DNA of 64,000 nucleotides from Forficula auricularia (GCA_024734495.1 JALMQS010000153.1:8581294-8645293), one strand, 5' to 3'. Shown: positions 1-10,061, numbered from the stretch's first letter. The notes: a model not told the origin generated them from the letters alone. Program-made: numbers and translations.

Positions 1-255
1 AATCAATCGCTATTTTTGATTTTAAGTCGATTCCTCTATGTCTTCAGCAATGGTTACAATAATAACCGAAATGTCAAAAATCCAATGTGGAATGGTTATT
101 CCTCGACTCTTAAATGAGAATTATTTTTGAATTAATGTCAATATGAACTACAAATTGCAAGTGATATCTGATTAATAATAAAGGAACAAACATATTAATA
201 TTTCAAATGAATTTGGATAAAGTTTAGCAACGATCCGTTGCAGTTTATTTTTATT
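1..255. repeat. Partial arm of the large palindromic family
   Basis: This stretch matches the right arm of the 57,590-59,822 palindrome (about 58,730-58,919 joined to 59,249-59,310) almost base for base. It lacks the tRNA-bearing insert that splits that arm, so it shows the uninterrupted state. The copy runs off the left edge of the window. No coding potential is visible. Confidence 0.8.
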
Positions 256-284
256 ATTTTTTTCCTATTTATTTTTTATAATGT

Positions 285-557
285 TTATCAATATGAACGA
301 ATGTGGGCAAATTGGTGTACGAGTAAACAAATATACACATAATATATATGTGGACCATTAGAAAGCTTGAAATGCTAAAACTGGGTGCGGGGTGAGGTGG
401 ATGTGGGAGGTGCAGGAGGTAGGGGTGCAGTTGTGGGGGTCCGGGGTGGGAGGCGCGGTTGGGATGGGGGTGTGCATTGGTGGGGAGCGAGGTGTGTGGT
501 TTCGGGAGGGGGGGATCAGGGGTTACCGTGCATCGCTCGGTAGCTCAGGTACTATAT
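285..557 (+). mobile_element. GC-rich interspersed repeat, Helitron-like 3' end (copy 1)
   Basis: The repeat opens with a conserved AT-rich block (ATGTGGGCAAATTGG), passes through a G-rich core, and closes with GCATCGCTCGGT followed by CAGGTACTAT. Copies lie at 6,832-7,075 and 44,255-44,490, and an isolated terminus lies on the minus strand near 10,500-10,530. The constant hairpin-like end next to an AT run resembles Helitron or Helentron ends, but no clean CTRR terminus or Rep/helicase sequence is present, so the class is tentative. A 64-codon open frame here is only the G-rich core read through. Confidence 0.45.
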
Positions 558-1119
558 ATATATACCTACAAGAATTGCTCGTTTAATAGATTAAAAACTT
601 ATGTTTTGATATAATTAATTATTTTTTCATAGTTTTATTTTTTTTTTAAATTTTATTAAACCAATTATTTTACATTAATTAATGTATACATTGTATTTTT
701 GCTTCGATTCCGGAGATTACTTCTCCACCATCGAGTGTCCTTATTCATCTTTAGTCCTTGTTTTTAATAAGAGGAAAAATCTAATTAGATAAAAAAACCT
801 CTTTTCCGATAATTATTTCAATTCCATTATTCCCCAATCAAGTCGATTGGTTTCCTCATCCAATCATTCCCCCTTCATAGTTTTAATTTCTCTATTTTAA
901 TATATAGATATATTTGTAATTTACCTATTAGAGGATTTTAAAATAAATAAACCAATTAATTGATGAAGCGAAATTAAACAAAATACACCTGTTAATTTGT
1001 TTATTCTTTGATTATAACAGCGGCTTAAAATATCAATAAAATCATTTAAAAAATAAATTTTTTATCCCTTTTTCTTTTCATTAATTTAATGCGATTTCAA
1101 ATGCATTCTAAAATATCTG
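558..1119. other. AT-rich intergenic DNA, nothing recognised
   Basis: Very AT-rich sequence with scattered homopolymers. No open frame, RNA gene or repeat boundary could be supported. Confidence 0.6.
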
Positions 1120-1207
1120 ATACTTTTAAAAAAAGACACATTATTTGATAAAAGGCCATACGTAAGGACAGAGAGGGTCGCATACGGCCCGCGGGTTGGC
1201 CAGCCCT
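1120..1207. mobile_element. hAT right terminus (solo end)
   Basis: The sequence ends GGCCCGCGGGTTGGCCAGCCCTG, the reverse complement of the CAGGGCTGGCCAACCCGCGG start seen at 11,603. This CAGGGNTGGCCAAC form is typical of hAT transposon termini. No partner end or transposase is seen nearby, so it is a remnant. Confidence 0.6.
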
Positions 1208-1299
1208 GATTTTAGAGCAGCTGCATGAATCCTCTGAGACAAGTAATTATTTGAAAAGTCATTTTGGTTTTGGAGGCTAAGAATATAAAAAAATCGTCG

Positions 1300-1775
1300 T
1301 ATTAATGCCAGATGAAAAAATAAAAAATAAATTTGAAAGAAGTTTAGAGCGTGATTTCTAATTATTCTAATTAATTATACTTCATTTTTAATAAATATTT
1401 TCTAGTCCATTGCAAATTAATAATCTCTATAAAAAATGATAATAAAAAGTTCGCCTTAAATTTATTTCTATTTATCTTTTAAGGATTCATTGAAATCGGA
1501 ATTTATCTTTTATAATGAAAATGTTTCTTTTTTAAAATAAATAAATAATTCATTTTCATTTATATCTTTTCTGTTTTAGATAATTGAACCCATCCAGAGT
1601 AATTCATGATAGATAATAATTTGAACGAGAAACGGGATTTTATTCATTTGTGTCGATTCCATTGACCAGGAGAGACGCGACCCCATGTGGCGGCAGCCAT
1701 TCTTAAAAGGTAAGGGCGAAATCTACAAACTCTACTATATATAGAAGTCATTCATATTTTCACTAATATTATAGT
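1300..1775. repeat. Repeat family R, copy lacking the LINE and SINE insertions
   Basis: This is homologous to 53,045-53,985 and 60,295-61,235. Here the sequence runs directly across the points where those copies carry a truncated LINE tail and a SINE, so it is the empty-site version. It ends at TCTACTATATA like the others. No protein could be assigned. Confidence 0.75.
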
Positions 1776-1776
1776 A

Positions 1777-3004
1777 TACCGGGTGAGTTTTTTTTATCTT
1801 GAGACAGTCTTATAACTCAAAAACAGTGCATTATAAGAAAAAAAGTTTCAAATAAAAGTTTATTTAAATGGAGGGGGAAACTAAACTACGCTATTGATTG
1901 TTTACCTACAACAAGCTTTCAAGGGTATTTCAAGGTCAAGTTATGTTTTTTAAATGAAAACCTATATATTTGTTTACATATTCTGAATCTACGGAAAAAA
2001 ACTGAACAACTTTCATAAGAACTATTTTTTTATTTGACATCAAATAAACAAAATATTAAATCAATTATATCTCAGAAAAAAACCTAATAATTATTTTTAA
2101 CAATTATTCAGCTTAATTATCATATAATAATGATTAAATAATTAATTATTAAATAAATATTTATTAAATCGAAAAGTCAAAACAATGAAAATAGTGTTTA
2201 TAATGATTTTAAAACTTCATTATACACAGATTTAAGAGATTATTTTCTACTTTTTAGATCTATTTCAAAGTCTTGAGTTTAAAAAAGTTTATTTCTCGTG
2301 TCAATGAAGTAGATAGTTATATTGTATTACCATAATAAAATAGAGCATTTTTTGTTGAAGACAGAATTGAAATGGTCTTAATTTATGGTGAATGTGGAAG
2401 AAGTATTAGGGGTTGCCATTGAAATGGATGGCGAGCGCTTTTCTTGCTAGAAATACACCCTCTCAAGCTTCATTTCATCGTGTTGTAAATTTGTTAAAAA
2501 AAAACATCAGGAAATGTAAAGGGTACGAAGAAACTGAAACATGACAAAATAACGAAATTGGAACTGGAATTCATTCAGAAAACTTGCGATTACACTATGG
2601 AATATCACAGAATAGTGTCGGAAAATGATTAAATTATTTATTTAATAATTAAATATTTGATCATTATTATATGATAATTAAGTTGAATAATTGTTAAAAA
2701 CAATTATTAGGGTTTTTTTCTGAGATTTAATTGATTTAATATTTTGTTTATTTGATATCGGATAAAAAAATAGTTTTAATAAAAAGTTGTTCAATTTTTT
2801 CTTAGATTCAGAATATGTAAACAAGTATATAGGTTTCCATTTAAAAAACAGAACTTGACCTTGAAATACCCTTGAAAGCTTGTTCAAGGTAAACAAACAA
2901 TAGCGTAGTTTAGTTTCCCCCTCCATATAAATAAACGTTTTTTTCTTATAATGCACTGTTTTTGAGTTATAAGACTGTCTCAAGATAAAAAAACTCACCC
3001 GGTA
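1777..3004. mobile_element. Fold-back Tc1/mariner-type element, family P (copy 1)
   Basis: Inverted arms of roughly 330-360 bp (about 1,777-2,110 and 2,640-3,004) begin and end with ACCGGGTGAG and its complement, next to TA dinucleotides as expected for IS630/Tc1/mariner insertion. The middle holds a decayed transposase N-terminus. A second copy of the arms lies at 62,542-62,990 and 63,400-63,756. Open frames in the arms are shadows of the repeat. Confidence 0.75.
2340..2600 (+). pseudogene. Transposase N-terminal helix-turn-helix relic (DUF4817-like)
   Basis: Broken frames give EDRIEMVLIYGECGRS, then a region comparable to the paralogue at 63,010-63,230 on the minus strand, where ERFPDRNTPSQASF can be read. 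A YGEC...R..NTPS pattern is typical of the DUF4817 DNA-binding domain found with arthropod mariner-like transposases. Stops and frameshifts interrupt it and no catalytic domain follows. The position inside a TA-flanked fold-back fits this identity. Confidence 0.5.
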
Positions 3005-3188
3005 TATTAATAGTTCGTTATCAAACGTGGCTCAAAACATCGCAACTTTCAGTATGTTAAATTTATCCTTTATAGAAAATATCTAAATAAAATTGATACA
3101 ATTTGATGGCTGTATATGTATATAATTAAGTAATGGAGAGGGATTCAGCCAATGGGTAGCCTCTGCTGAATAAAAAACTCCCAATTAT

Positions 3189-3232
3189 AGAAAACGTTTC
3201 GGCTTTAATTAAATAATGCCATCATCAGTTCC
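3189..3232 (-). ncRNA. Minimal hammerhead ribozyme motif, type c, left arm
   Basis: On the minus strand: stem I strand GGAA, core CTGATGA, an extra T, stem II GGC/GCC with an AT-rich loop, GAAA, palindromic ACGT in place of stem III, then T and TTCT pairing back to GGAA with one G-T. It is the mirror copy of the 3,977-4,020 motif. Activity would probably need dimerisation because stem III is minimal. Confidence 0.55.
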
Positions 3233-3976
3233 TAAGAGCTGAAAAAAGCGATAGAGCACACATGTAAAATTACAATAAAAAATTTTTACAAAAAAAATCC
3301 AAACTTGTTAATTACAAAATTATATCTTACAGTATTAGCGACACAATTAATTTTATAAATAAATTGTCCGCAGGCAGAGTTGTTGTGGATTTTATCATAA
3401 TATATACAAAATTATATGAATTACAAAATGGTACATAAATCTTGGTGTGCTCTCACTTGATATGGGCAACGTCTCAAGTACAAATATAGCAAATTTCAAT
3501 TTCATTCAATTAATAATAATAATAATTATGAGGACATTGATCTAATTAGGATCACTGACCCCTCACAAACATCTCTCAATTAAAAGATTTCTCAAAATAA
3601 TTAACAAACATTAAGAATAACAAAAATTCGAATTCAAAATGACAATATATAAAAATAAAAATAAAAAATAAATTTTTTCCTTCTCTACCTTTTTTACAAT
3701 TCTTTCGCCCTTTTCTCAATGTTTATTTGTACTTGAGACGTTGCCCATATCAATTGAGAGCACACCAAGATATATGTACCATTTTGTAATTCATATAATT
3801 TTGTATATATTATGATAAAATCCACACAACTCTGCCTGCGGACAATTTATTTATAAAATTAATTGTGTCGCTAATACTGTAAGATATAATTTTGTAATTA
3901 ACAAGTTTGGATTTTTTTTGTAAAAAATTTTTATTGTAATTTTACATGTGTGCTCTATCGCTTTTTTCAGCTCTTA

Positions 3977-4020
3977 GGAACTGATGATGGCATTATTTAA
4001 TTAAAGCCGAAACGTTTTCT
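3977..4020 (+). ncRNA. Minimal hammerhead ribozyme motif, type c, right arm
   Basis: GGAA (3977-3980), CTGATGA (3981-3987), extra T, GGC with GCC closing stem II at 4006-4008, GAAA (4009-4012) and ACGT (4012-4015) can be read in order. The predicted cleavage site follows T4016, and TTCT (4017-4020) closes stem I. Minimal hammerheads with palindromic stem III are known from metazoan Penelope-like elements. The extra base after CTGATGA is shared by the other loci in this window. Confidence 0.6.
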
Positions 4021-4132
4021 ATAATTGAGAGTTTTTTATTCAGCAGAGGCTACCCATTGGCTGAATCCCTCTCCATTACTTAATTATATATGTAATAAAA
4101 TACAATAACATGGAAATCTTTTTAGTGATCTA

Positions 4133-4707
4133 CAGGGTGGGCAAAATATCTACGACATTTTGAATAGGTATAAAAAAAAAACGAAAAAATTTAACTAGAA
4201 TAATACTGAATATATTTTTTAAAAAGAACATAAATTTTTTTCTTTTTAATGTGATTTAAACATTATCTGATAAAAAAAATGGAGGCGGGGGCGCAAAAAT
4301 GAAAATTCTAGCCCTTTCGGCCAAACTCAACCAAATTTTGTAAATAGATCTGTGGACCCAAAAAAGGCTAAAAATTCAAAAGCTAACCACCCAAAATGGG
4401 ATAAGGGTCAAAAATGAAAAATTTTTCCCTTTTGACTAAACTCAACCAAATTTTGTATACATATTCTGTGGACTACCAGAAGGTTATAAATGCAGAAACC
4501 AACCAAATTTTGTATACTTAGTTTGGTCGAAAGGGTTAGAATTTTCATTTTTGACCCCCCTCCCTTTTTTTGTTAGATAATCTTTAAAACACATTAAAAA
4601 ACAATTATTTTATGTTCTTTTCTAAAATATATTCATTTTTTTCTAGTTAAATTTTTTCATTTTTTTATACCTCTTCAAAATGTGATAGATATTTATGACC
4701 CACCCTG
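4133..4707. mobile_element. Tc1/mariner-type MITE with ~150-bp terminal inverted repeats
   Basis: It starts CAGGGTGGGCAAAATATC and ends in the complement of CAGGGTGGGTCATAAATATC, flanked by TA on both sides (4131-4132 and 4708-4709). The inverted arms run about 150 bp. The middle contains a tandem unit with CAACCAAATTTTGTA, also found at 6,046-6,365. No transposase frame is present. A partial relative lies at 34,884-35,060. Confidence 0.8.
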
Positions 4708-4822
4708 TACAAACAACCAAATTGAATGTTCTTTTATTAAATGAGTCCTTTCATTTATTTTAATCAATTTTTCGAAATATAAATGCATAAAAAAAATATT
4801 ATCTTTTCGGGAAACCTCTATA

Positions 4823-4900
4823 CTAGGCCTGGACAACCCAAATCGGACCACGGGCCGCATTGACGACCTAAAAATTTACCAAGGCCGCACATAAATAAGA
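4823..4900. mobile_element. hAT-like left terminus (remnant)
   Basis: GCCTGGACAACCCAAATCGG followed by CGGGCCGCATTGACGACC is the classic hAT end style seen several times in this window. No right end can be paired with it. Confidence 0.4.
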
Positions 4901-4965
4901 ATAATTTGAATTGTAGGAGACAATAAAAGAGTGTGTGTTCTGCTGAAAAAATTTAATTTATATAT

Positions 4966-5013
4966 AACGAGACTATAGTTTCGAGGGCTTTGCCCTCTTC
5001 TTCAGTGTTCAAA
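4966..5013 (-). ncRNA. Hammerhead ribozyme motif, type a (minus strand)
   Basis: Read on the minus strand: CTGAAGA (4999-5005), one extra A, a perfect 6-bp stem II GAGGGC/GCCCTC with an AAA loop, then GAAACTATAGTC, where ACTATAGT can form a tiny stem III and cleavage would follow C. Stem I pairs only weakly (one pair), which fits a dimeric or decayed form. The type a core recurs at 50,673-50,711 with a different but still paired stem II. Confidence 0.55.
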
Positions 5014-5096
5014 AGGTCCAATGGAGGAAGCATATCGCACTCTTTCTTCTTGATAATTTTTAAGGATTTAGGTGTCGGTTCTAGGTGAAACATTAT

Positions 5097-5330
5097 AAGT
5101 AATTTATGAGGAGAATTTTCTAGGTTAGGTTTCACAAAAAGGAAATATTAAACAAATGTATGTTTTTTTGAGTTTGATTCACTCGATATATATTTCGGGT
5201 TATTAGCCCATCTTCAGGAGTTCAAATGAAAACGGAATACAAAAAAAACAAAATAAAAAACATACATTTGTTTTAATATTTCCTTTTTTGTGAAACCTAA
5301 CCTAGAAAATTCTCCTCATAAATTACTCTT
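5097..5330. repeat. Fold-back bracketing a hammerhead motif
   Basis: Arms at about 5,097-5,168 and 5,260-5,330 are near-perfect inverted repeats (core TAGGTTAGGTTTCAC). The loop holds the type b hammerhead. The minus-strand continuation beyond the left arm, ending CACCTAAATCCTTAAAAAT at about 5,055, matches a 48-bp insertion at 62,720-62,767, which suggests this is the element's 3' end. Confidence 0.65.
5181..5221 (-). ncRNA. Hammerhead ribozyme motif, type b
   Basis: Minus strand: stem I ACTC, CTGAAGA (5211-5217), extra T, a GGG/CCC stem II, GAAA, an ATATATAT stem III, cleavage C, and GAGT closing stem I as four Watson-Crick pairs. A further TTTGA/TCAAA pairing extends stem I beyond a bulge. 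The copy at 54,109-54,151 has TCTC/GAGA instead of ACTC/GAGT, so a base pair changed on both sides. Confidence 0.7.
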
Positions 5331-5724
5331 TCTTCTTGTCTACTCTCTCAGTGCTTGTTTGTTGGTCAAGTATTGTAATCGTGCATGAAAAAAGTGTTTT
5401 TTTTCCTTCTTTTTTCAAAATATCTCAAAAACGGCTTAAACTATTTCGATTAAAAAAATTGAGCGAAACCATGGCATTTCGCTCTACAAAAAGCTCTAAT
5501 AAGTGAACATCGAAAAAATTATATTTTTTGAGATAATAATTGTTTTGTCAAAATGTCTGTTAGTTAGTTAGTTAGTTAGTCTGCGCGTTACCAAATTTGT
5601 GTACGAGCTAGCTCAAAAACTAGTGTGAATATCGAAACCAAATTTTACACATAGTTTTGGTCCATTGAGATTAAGAGCTGATTAGATTTTAGTGCATATC
5701 GACCCAAAATTAAGGGGGTGGAGG

Positions 5725-5998
5725 CAAGGGCGGATCCAGGGGGGGGGGGGCGATCGCCTCCCCCATAGAGGCCCGTGCCTGGCAAAAAAATTTGTAAAAA
5801 AAAAACATTTATTTTTTTTAAAAATTTTAAAATTGAAAATAAAGTTCTATGTGTGTGTGTGTGGAGGGCGTCTCTGACCCCCCCCTCCGCTTGGACAATT
5901 CGATCGCGACACACTTCCGAGATAAAAAGTAGATCTTACATCGGGCACCATATACATTCACCCCCCCCCCCCATAAAAAATTCCTGGATCCGCCCTTG
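5725..5998. mobile_element. hAT MITE with perfect 8-bp target duplication (copy 1)
   Basis: The terminal inverted repeats are CAAGGGCGGATCCAGG and its complement, and the insertion is flanked by GGTGGAGG at 5,717-5,724 and 5,999-6,006. An 8-bp duplication and a CA-start end are diagnostic of hAT. The 274-bp body has long G and C runs near the ends and no coding capacity. The inverted relative at 21,475-21,747 shares the sequence around GACACACTTCCGAGATAAAA. Confidence 0.9.
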
Positions 5999-6045
5999 GG
6001 TGGAGGGGAGGTTAAAAATTAAAAATCTAGTTCGTTTGAGAAAAT

Positions 6046-6365
6046 TCAACCAAATTTTGTATACATAAATAATCAGTGGCCCTCTAGAAGTCTAAAAATG
6101 CAAAAACTAACAGTCCAAAATGGGGGGGGGGGTGGAGAGTCAAAAAATGAAAATCTTGGCCATTTACCAAACTCAACCAAATTTTGTATACATAATCAGT
6201 GGGTCCACAGAAGTCTAAAAATGCAAAAACTAACAGCCCAAAATGGGGGGAGGTGGTGGAGGATCAAAAAATTAAAATGTTGGTCATTTATCAAACTCAA
6301 CCAAATTTTGTATACATAATCAGTGTGCCCCTAGGAGTTTTAAAATGCAAAAACTAACCCCCCCC
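6046..6365 (+). repeat. Tandem repeat, three ~120-bp units
   Basis: Three consecutive units each contain CAACCAAATTTTGTATACAT, an ATCAGTG segment, AAAATGCAAAAACTAAC and a G-rich block. Related units occur in the Tc1-like MITE at 4,290-4,550 and singly near 39,400 and 8,560 (inverted). It lies inside the left arm of the 5,350-8,997 element. Confidence 0.8.
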
Positions 6366-6683
6366 TACATGATTATAAATAATTTTATTAAATATTAATG
6401 TAAGTGAGGGGCCAGGTTGTATGGTAAAGTCAAGTGGATGGCCACATCAGAACAAGTCAGCTTATTTCTATTAGAAATGATAATAACATTTTTTCCTAGG
6501 TAACAAGTCATTGTTTTATTTTATTTTTACAACCTCCAGATTTGTCTTTTAAGGACTTATTTGGCATTCTCTCCTGGCGATGACTATAAAGTGGAACTAA
6601 CTCCTGAGTTTAGGGGTCCCAAAGGGCGATAGAATGATTAATGAATCATGAGATACTAGAGAGCGCTTAATTCTAACACCAGG

Positions 6684-6826
6684 CTATTGGTAAATGGTAA
6701 GTACGGTGTTGCCACCATGTGGTAGAAATTGAAACCAACGCATTTGGGTCGCTGTCCCATAATTAAAGAATATTATTTAATAAATAGGTTTGGTTTTTGT
6801 TTATATGTCATTTAAACACTGGCATT
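6684..6826. mobile_element. Small MITE family S, partial copy
   Basis: It begins CTATTGGTAAATGG and runs through GTGTTGCCACCATGTGGTAG to AACAAAAACCAAACC (complement). It is homologous to 9,625-9,866 in opposite orientation and to 29,455-31,316. One end is replaced by the Helitron-like repeat that follows. Confidence 0.65.
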
Positions 6827-6831
6827 ATTAA

Positions 6832-7075
6832 TATGAACACATGTGGGCAAATTGGTATACGAGTAAACAAATATACACATAATATATATGTGGACCATTA
6901 GAAAGCTAAAAATACAAAAACTGAGTGCGGGGTGGGGTAGATGTGGGAGGTGCAGTTGTGGGGGATCAGGGGGTGGGAGTCGCGGTTGGGGTGCATTGGT
7001 GGGGGAGGTGTGTGTGTTTTCGGGGGGAGGGGGGTCAGGGGTTACCGTGCATCGCTCGGTGGCTCCAGGTACTAT
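6832..7075 (+). mobile_element. GC-rich Helitron-like repeat (copy 2)
   Basis: The copy is about 90% alike to 285-557, with the same AT-rich head, G-rich core and GCATCGCTCGGTGGCTCCAG end. It sits directly against the truncated family S MITE, so it inserted into or replaced part of it. Short open frames over the G-rich core have no recognisable domain. Confidence 0.5.
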
Positions 7076-7439
7076 TATTTATAACAAAGCCAAAACCTCC
7101 CAACCTAAAGAGTACTGTAATTTTTAATCTATTTATTAGATAGATAAAATTAAATGTTAATTCGAGGGGTGAACCGCGACCTAATATGCTATTCACCTAC
7201 TTCCACTTGTACTTCCAAATATTTCCAAGTACTTCCAAATATTTCCAAGTAATTTCAAATATTTCCAAGTGCTTCCAAAATACTTCCAAAGAGGTGTAGA
7301 CCTACTTCCAATCGCGGATCACCCCTCGTGTTTTTTCTTCTTTTCAAGATGGAGGGGCCAACCTTAGTCCTTTAGGGGTTGCACCTTTTTGGTGTAACTC
7401 CTTCTCTCATCATTATCATAAAAAAAAAATATAACACTA

Positions 7440-8118
7440 CCCATCAATGAAAATGTTTTGGGCTCAAAAATTGTTGATTCTTATGTATTTCCACCTGCTG
7501 ATTTCAAAAATCAACATAAAAATTACATATTAGCTCTTGTTTTGGAGATATTCTTATTCAAATCGACGGAAAAGGCCATTCTGACCACTTTTCGAGTCCC
7601 ATTAAATATTAAACAGGAATATTTGAAATCAAAATATTTTGTTGACATAATAGAAAACAGCTTCCTCTTTGATTTTCAAAATACCACTTGTTATTAGCTC
7701 AATTAAAACTCGAGTTATAACCAAAAAACTAAAACTACGTGATTAACATACTAATCTATCTATGGATAAGAAAAAACTTATGGTCTTAGTTTGTTGGTTA
7801 TAACTCGAGTTCTAATTGAGCTACAAACAAGTGGTAATTTGAAAATCAAAGAGGAAGCTGTTTTCTATTATGTCAACAAAATATTTTGATTTCAAATATT
7901 GCTGTTCGAAAATAGGTCAAAATGGCCTTTTTCGTCGTTTTTATCGAGAATATCTCAAAACGCTGACCTATTGTAAAAAATCGGGAAATTCCATTATAAG
8001 CGTTTATAAAACTCTAATGAATCCATTGTTAGGTTTAAGAATACAAATTTTTGTTTAATTTTTATCGAGCAGTGATAATTGGTGATAAAGTAAACTTTTT
8101 CAAGATTTGGTATACCCT
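7440..8118. repeat. Fold-back family F (copy 1)
   Basis: Inverted arms centre near 7,760 and share AACTCGAGTTATAACC, AAAATCAAAGAGGAAGCTG and CAAAATATTTTGATTTCAAA. Relatives lie at 11,650-12,225 and as arms at 62,385-62,541 and 63,757-64,000. The right boundary reads TATACCCTGTT, a Tc1-like end. The frames inside are repeat read-through. Confidence 0.7.
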
Positions 8119-8202
8119 GTTGGAAAATGTTGATAGTTTTGTGGAATTTTAATCGTAATTTTTTTTCCGCAAAGAACAAAATAGGTTCTTGTCACTTTAT
8201 CG

Positions 8203-9337
8203 CAGCATTTCTCAACTTTTTTTGCCCCGCGGACCTGTAAAATTTGTGAAAAATGTCGTGGACAGGGGTTTTTTTTTAACAAACAAATTTTACTAGTTAT
8301 TAAAGAACTAATACACAAGTTAATTGTAACATTTTTATTATCACTTATTTAAAATAATATTTAAATGTAAAGATAAGTAATTATTGTAATTATTGTATAT
8401 AGGTTTTTGACGAAAATCACAGAAAATTATAAAAAAATAAGATGACGTGTTCTGGTGTGGCTATCCACTTGACTTTACCATACAACCTGACCCTTCACTT
8501 ATATTTAATATTTAATCAAATTATTTATAATCATGTAGGGAGGGGATTAGTTTTTGCATTTTTAGACTTCTGGGTCCCATTGATTATGTATACAAAATTT
8601 GGTTGAGTTTTCTCAAATGGCCTAGATTTTTAATTTTTAACCCCCCTTCACCCCCCTTAATTTTAGGTCGTATGCACCAAAACTAATCAGTTTTTAATCT
8701 CAATGGACCAAAACTACGTGTGAAATTTGGTTTTGATATTCACACTAGTTTTTGAGCTAGCTCGTCCACAAAAATCTGGTAACGCACAGACTAACTAACA
8801 GACATTTTGACAAAACAATTATTATCTCAAAAAATATAATTTTTTCGATGTTCCCTTATTTGTAGACCGAAATGCTATGGTTTAGCTCAATTTTTTTAAT
8901 CAAAATAGTTTCAGCCGTTTTTGAGATATTTCGAAAAAAAGAAGGAAAAAAAAACACTTTTTTCATGCACGATTACAATACTTGACCAAACACTGTATGG
9001 TAAAGTAAAAATCAATCCTCTGATTATTAAAAAATGTAATTAATACTATTCATTAAAAGTATAATTTTTATTTTTGTTTGTATTTACTAAATAACAAATC
9101 ATTGACAAAAATTACATCAAAAAATTAAAGTTCACATATATCGAACATAATGCATTAGAGGAGTTTGTCTTGAGTGGCGACCATAAATTACGTAAATTTA
9201 AAATAAATTTAAAATATTTATATTTCGTAATTTTATAAATTAAAATGTTATTATTATTATTATTATTTTCTTTTTGAATAAAATTTTTTTTTTAACGCCG
9301 ACCGGTGAAAATTCTTCGCGGCGGTTGAGAAACGTTG
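8203..9337. mobile_element. hAT-type termini enclosing older repeat DNA
   Basis: The left end is CAGCATTTCTCAAC followed by CCCCGCGGACC. The right end is GCGGCGGTTGAGAAACGTTG. Both match the CAGNGTTTCTCAAC style of hAT ends. No matching 8-bp duplication is found and the right arm of the 5,350-8,997 element lies inside, so the region is rearranged. No transposase is left. Confidence 0.5.
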
Positions 9338-9624
9338 TTCTAGCCTATACGATAGCATTTATTAAAATAATTATTTTACTAAAAAAAAAAATAGCAAATG
9401 TCCAAAGGAAATTACCGAGCCCAATTACATTCGGAAATGATGCCTAACATATGGAAAATTCAATCGAGGTTTAATGAGTCTGCTTCCGTTTTAAGATAGA
9501 AAGCTAAACCTTGGCACACAAGTGCGGCGTAGCTATATAAACCTTTTAGGCAAAATTAAGCTCAACGTTTTTTTTTTTTTAATTTTGTAAATATTTTGGG
9601 ACCTGAAACAAATTCGGTAATATA
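9338..9624. other. Apparently single-copy AT-rich DNA
   Basis: No repeat partner within the window and no credible open frame. Confidence 0.5.
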
Positions 9625-9866
9625 CTATAGGTAACTGGAAATTGCAGATATAGTACACCAGCTAGTGGTGAAAGCTTGAACTCTTTCAAATGGGTCTTCT
9701 GATAGCTGATTGATCAGAGTTTCAATGAGATATAAACAAAAACCAAACCTATTTATTAAATAATATTCTTTAATTATGCATATGACATTTGTGAGAGCGA
9801 CCCAATCGCGTTAGTTTCAATTTCTACCACATGGTGGCAACACCATAATTACTATTTACCAATAGA
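9625..9866. mobile_element. Small MITE family S, full-length copy
   Basis: It runs from TATAGGTAACTGGAAATTGC to TTACCAATAG, with imperfect terminal inverted repeats built on ATTGGTAA. The body includes AAGCTTG, a TGATTGATCAG palindrome and CTACCACATGGTGGCAACACC. It is the most complete of the three copies in the window. Confidence 0.65.
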
Positions 9867-9889
9867 TAAATACATAGATAAAAGAAAAA

Positions 9890-10030
9890 TAGATAGGCGA
9901 CTCGGCCGCCATTTTGTTTTTTGTTTTTGTTTTGCACTCAGATCACAAAGGGCTAGCGCTAAGGTCGTGGTAGGCAGAAGCGCGTTCGATTTGATTTTGT
10001 TGTAAACGGGAATATTAAAAATAAATAAGT
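9890..10030. promoter_or_regulatory. CpG-bearing segment with a YY1-like site (tentative promoter)
   Basis: GACTCGGCCGCCATTTTG contains, on the minus strand, AAAATGGCGGCC, a good match to the YY1/Pho consensus AANATGGCGGC. The next 100 bases are unusually rich in CG dinucleotides (AGCGCT, GCGCG, CGTTCG) for this AT-rich window and are not repeated elsewhere in it. This could be a promoter or 5' leader of a host gene, but no downstream exon could be found and a SINE follows at once. Confidence 0.25.
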
Positions 10031-10061
10031 GGATGAATTTAAAAAAAATCGGGCTTGGTGA

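Larger units (their letters stand above)
3120..4095. mobile_element. Palindromic element with a hammerhead motif in each arm (type c)
   Basis: Two long inverted arms (about 3,125-3,490 and 3,725-4,090) flank a 230-bp AT-rich spacer. Each arm carries the same hammerhead-like motif, minus strand on the left and plus strand on the right. The layout, inverted terminal copies each with a ribozyme motif, resembles Penelope-like elements with inverted pLTRs. No reverse transcriptase or GIY-YIG endonuclease sequence is present between the arms, so it would be non-autonomous. Confidence 0.65.
5350..8997. mobile_element. Tc1-like element with long inverted arms, heavily interrupted
   Basis: The ends read CAGTGCTTG...TTGGTCAAGTATTG on the left and the complement of CAGTGTTTGGTCAAGTATTG on the right, with TA after the right end. 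Inverted arms run about 5,350-6,453 and 8,450-8,997. The left arm is longer because of a hAT MITE and a tandem repeat. The interior contains several other repeats and no transposase. The left flank lacks an obvious TA, so the exact left border is uncertain. Confidence 0.6.

Noticed and set aside
2678..2998. 106-codon minus-strand frame as a gene
   Set aside because: It lies in the arm of a fold-back, and its mirror arm at 1,777-2,110 is broken in the same frame.
7200..7300. Repeated CTTCCAA and CAAATATTTCCAAGT as a CRISPR-like array
   Set aside because: Units are about 16 bp, contiguous and without spacers. It is a simple satellite, and CRISPR is not expected in an animal genome.
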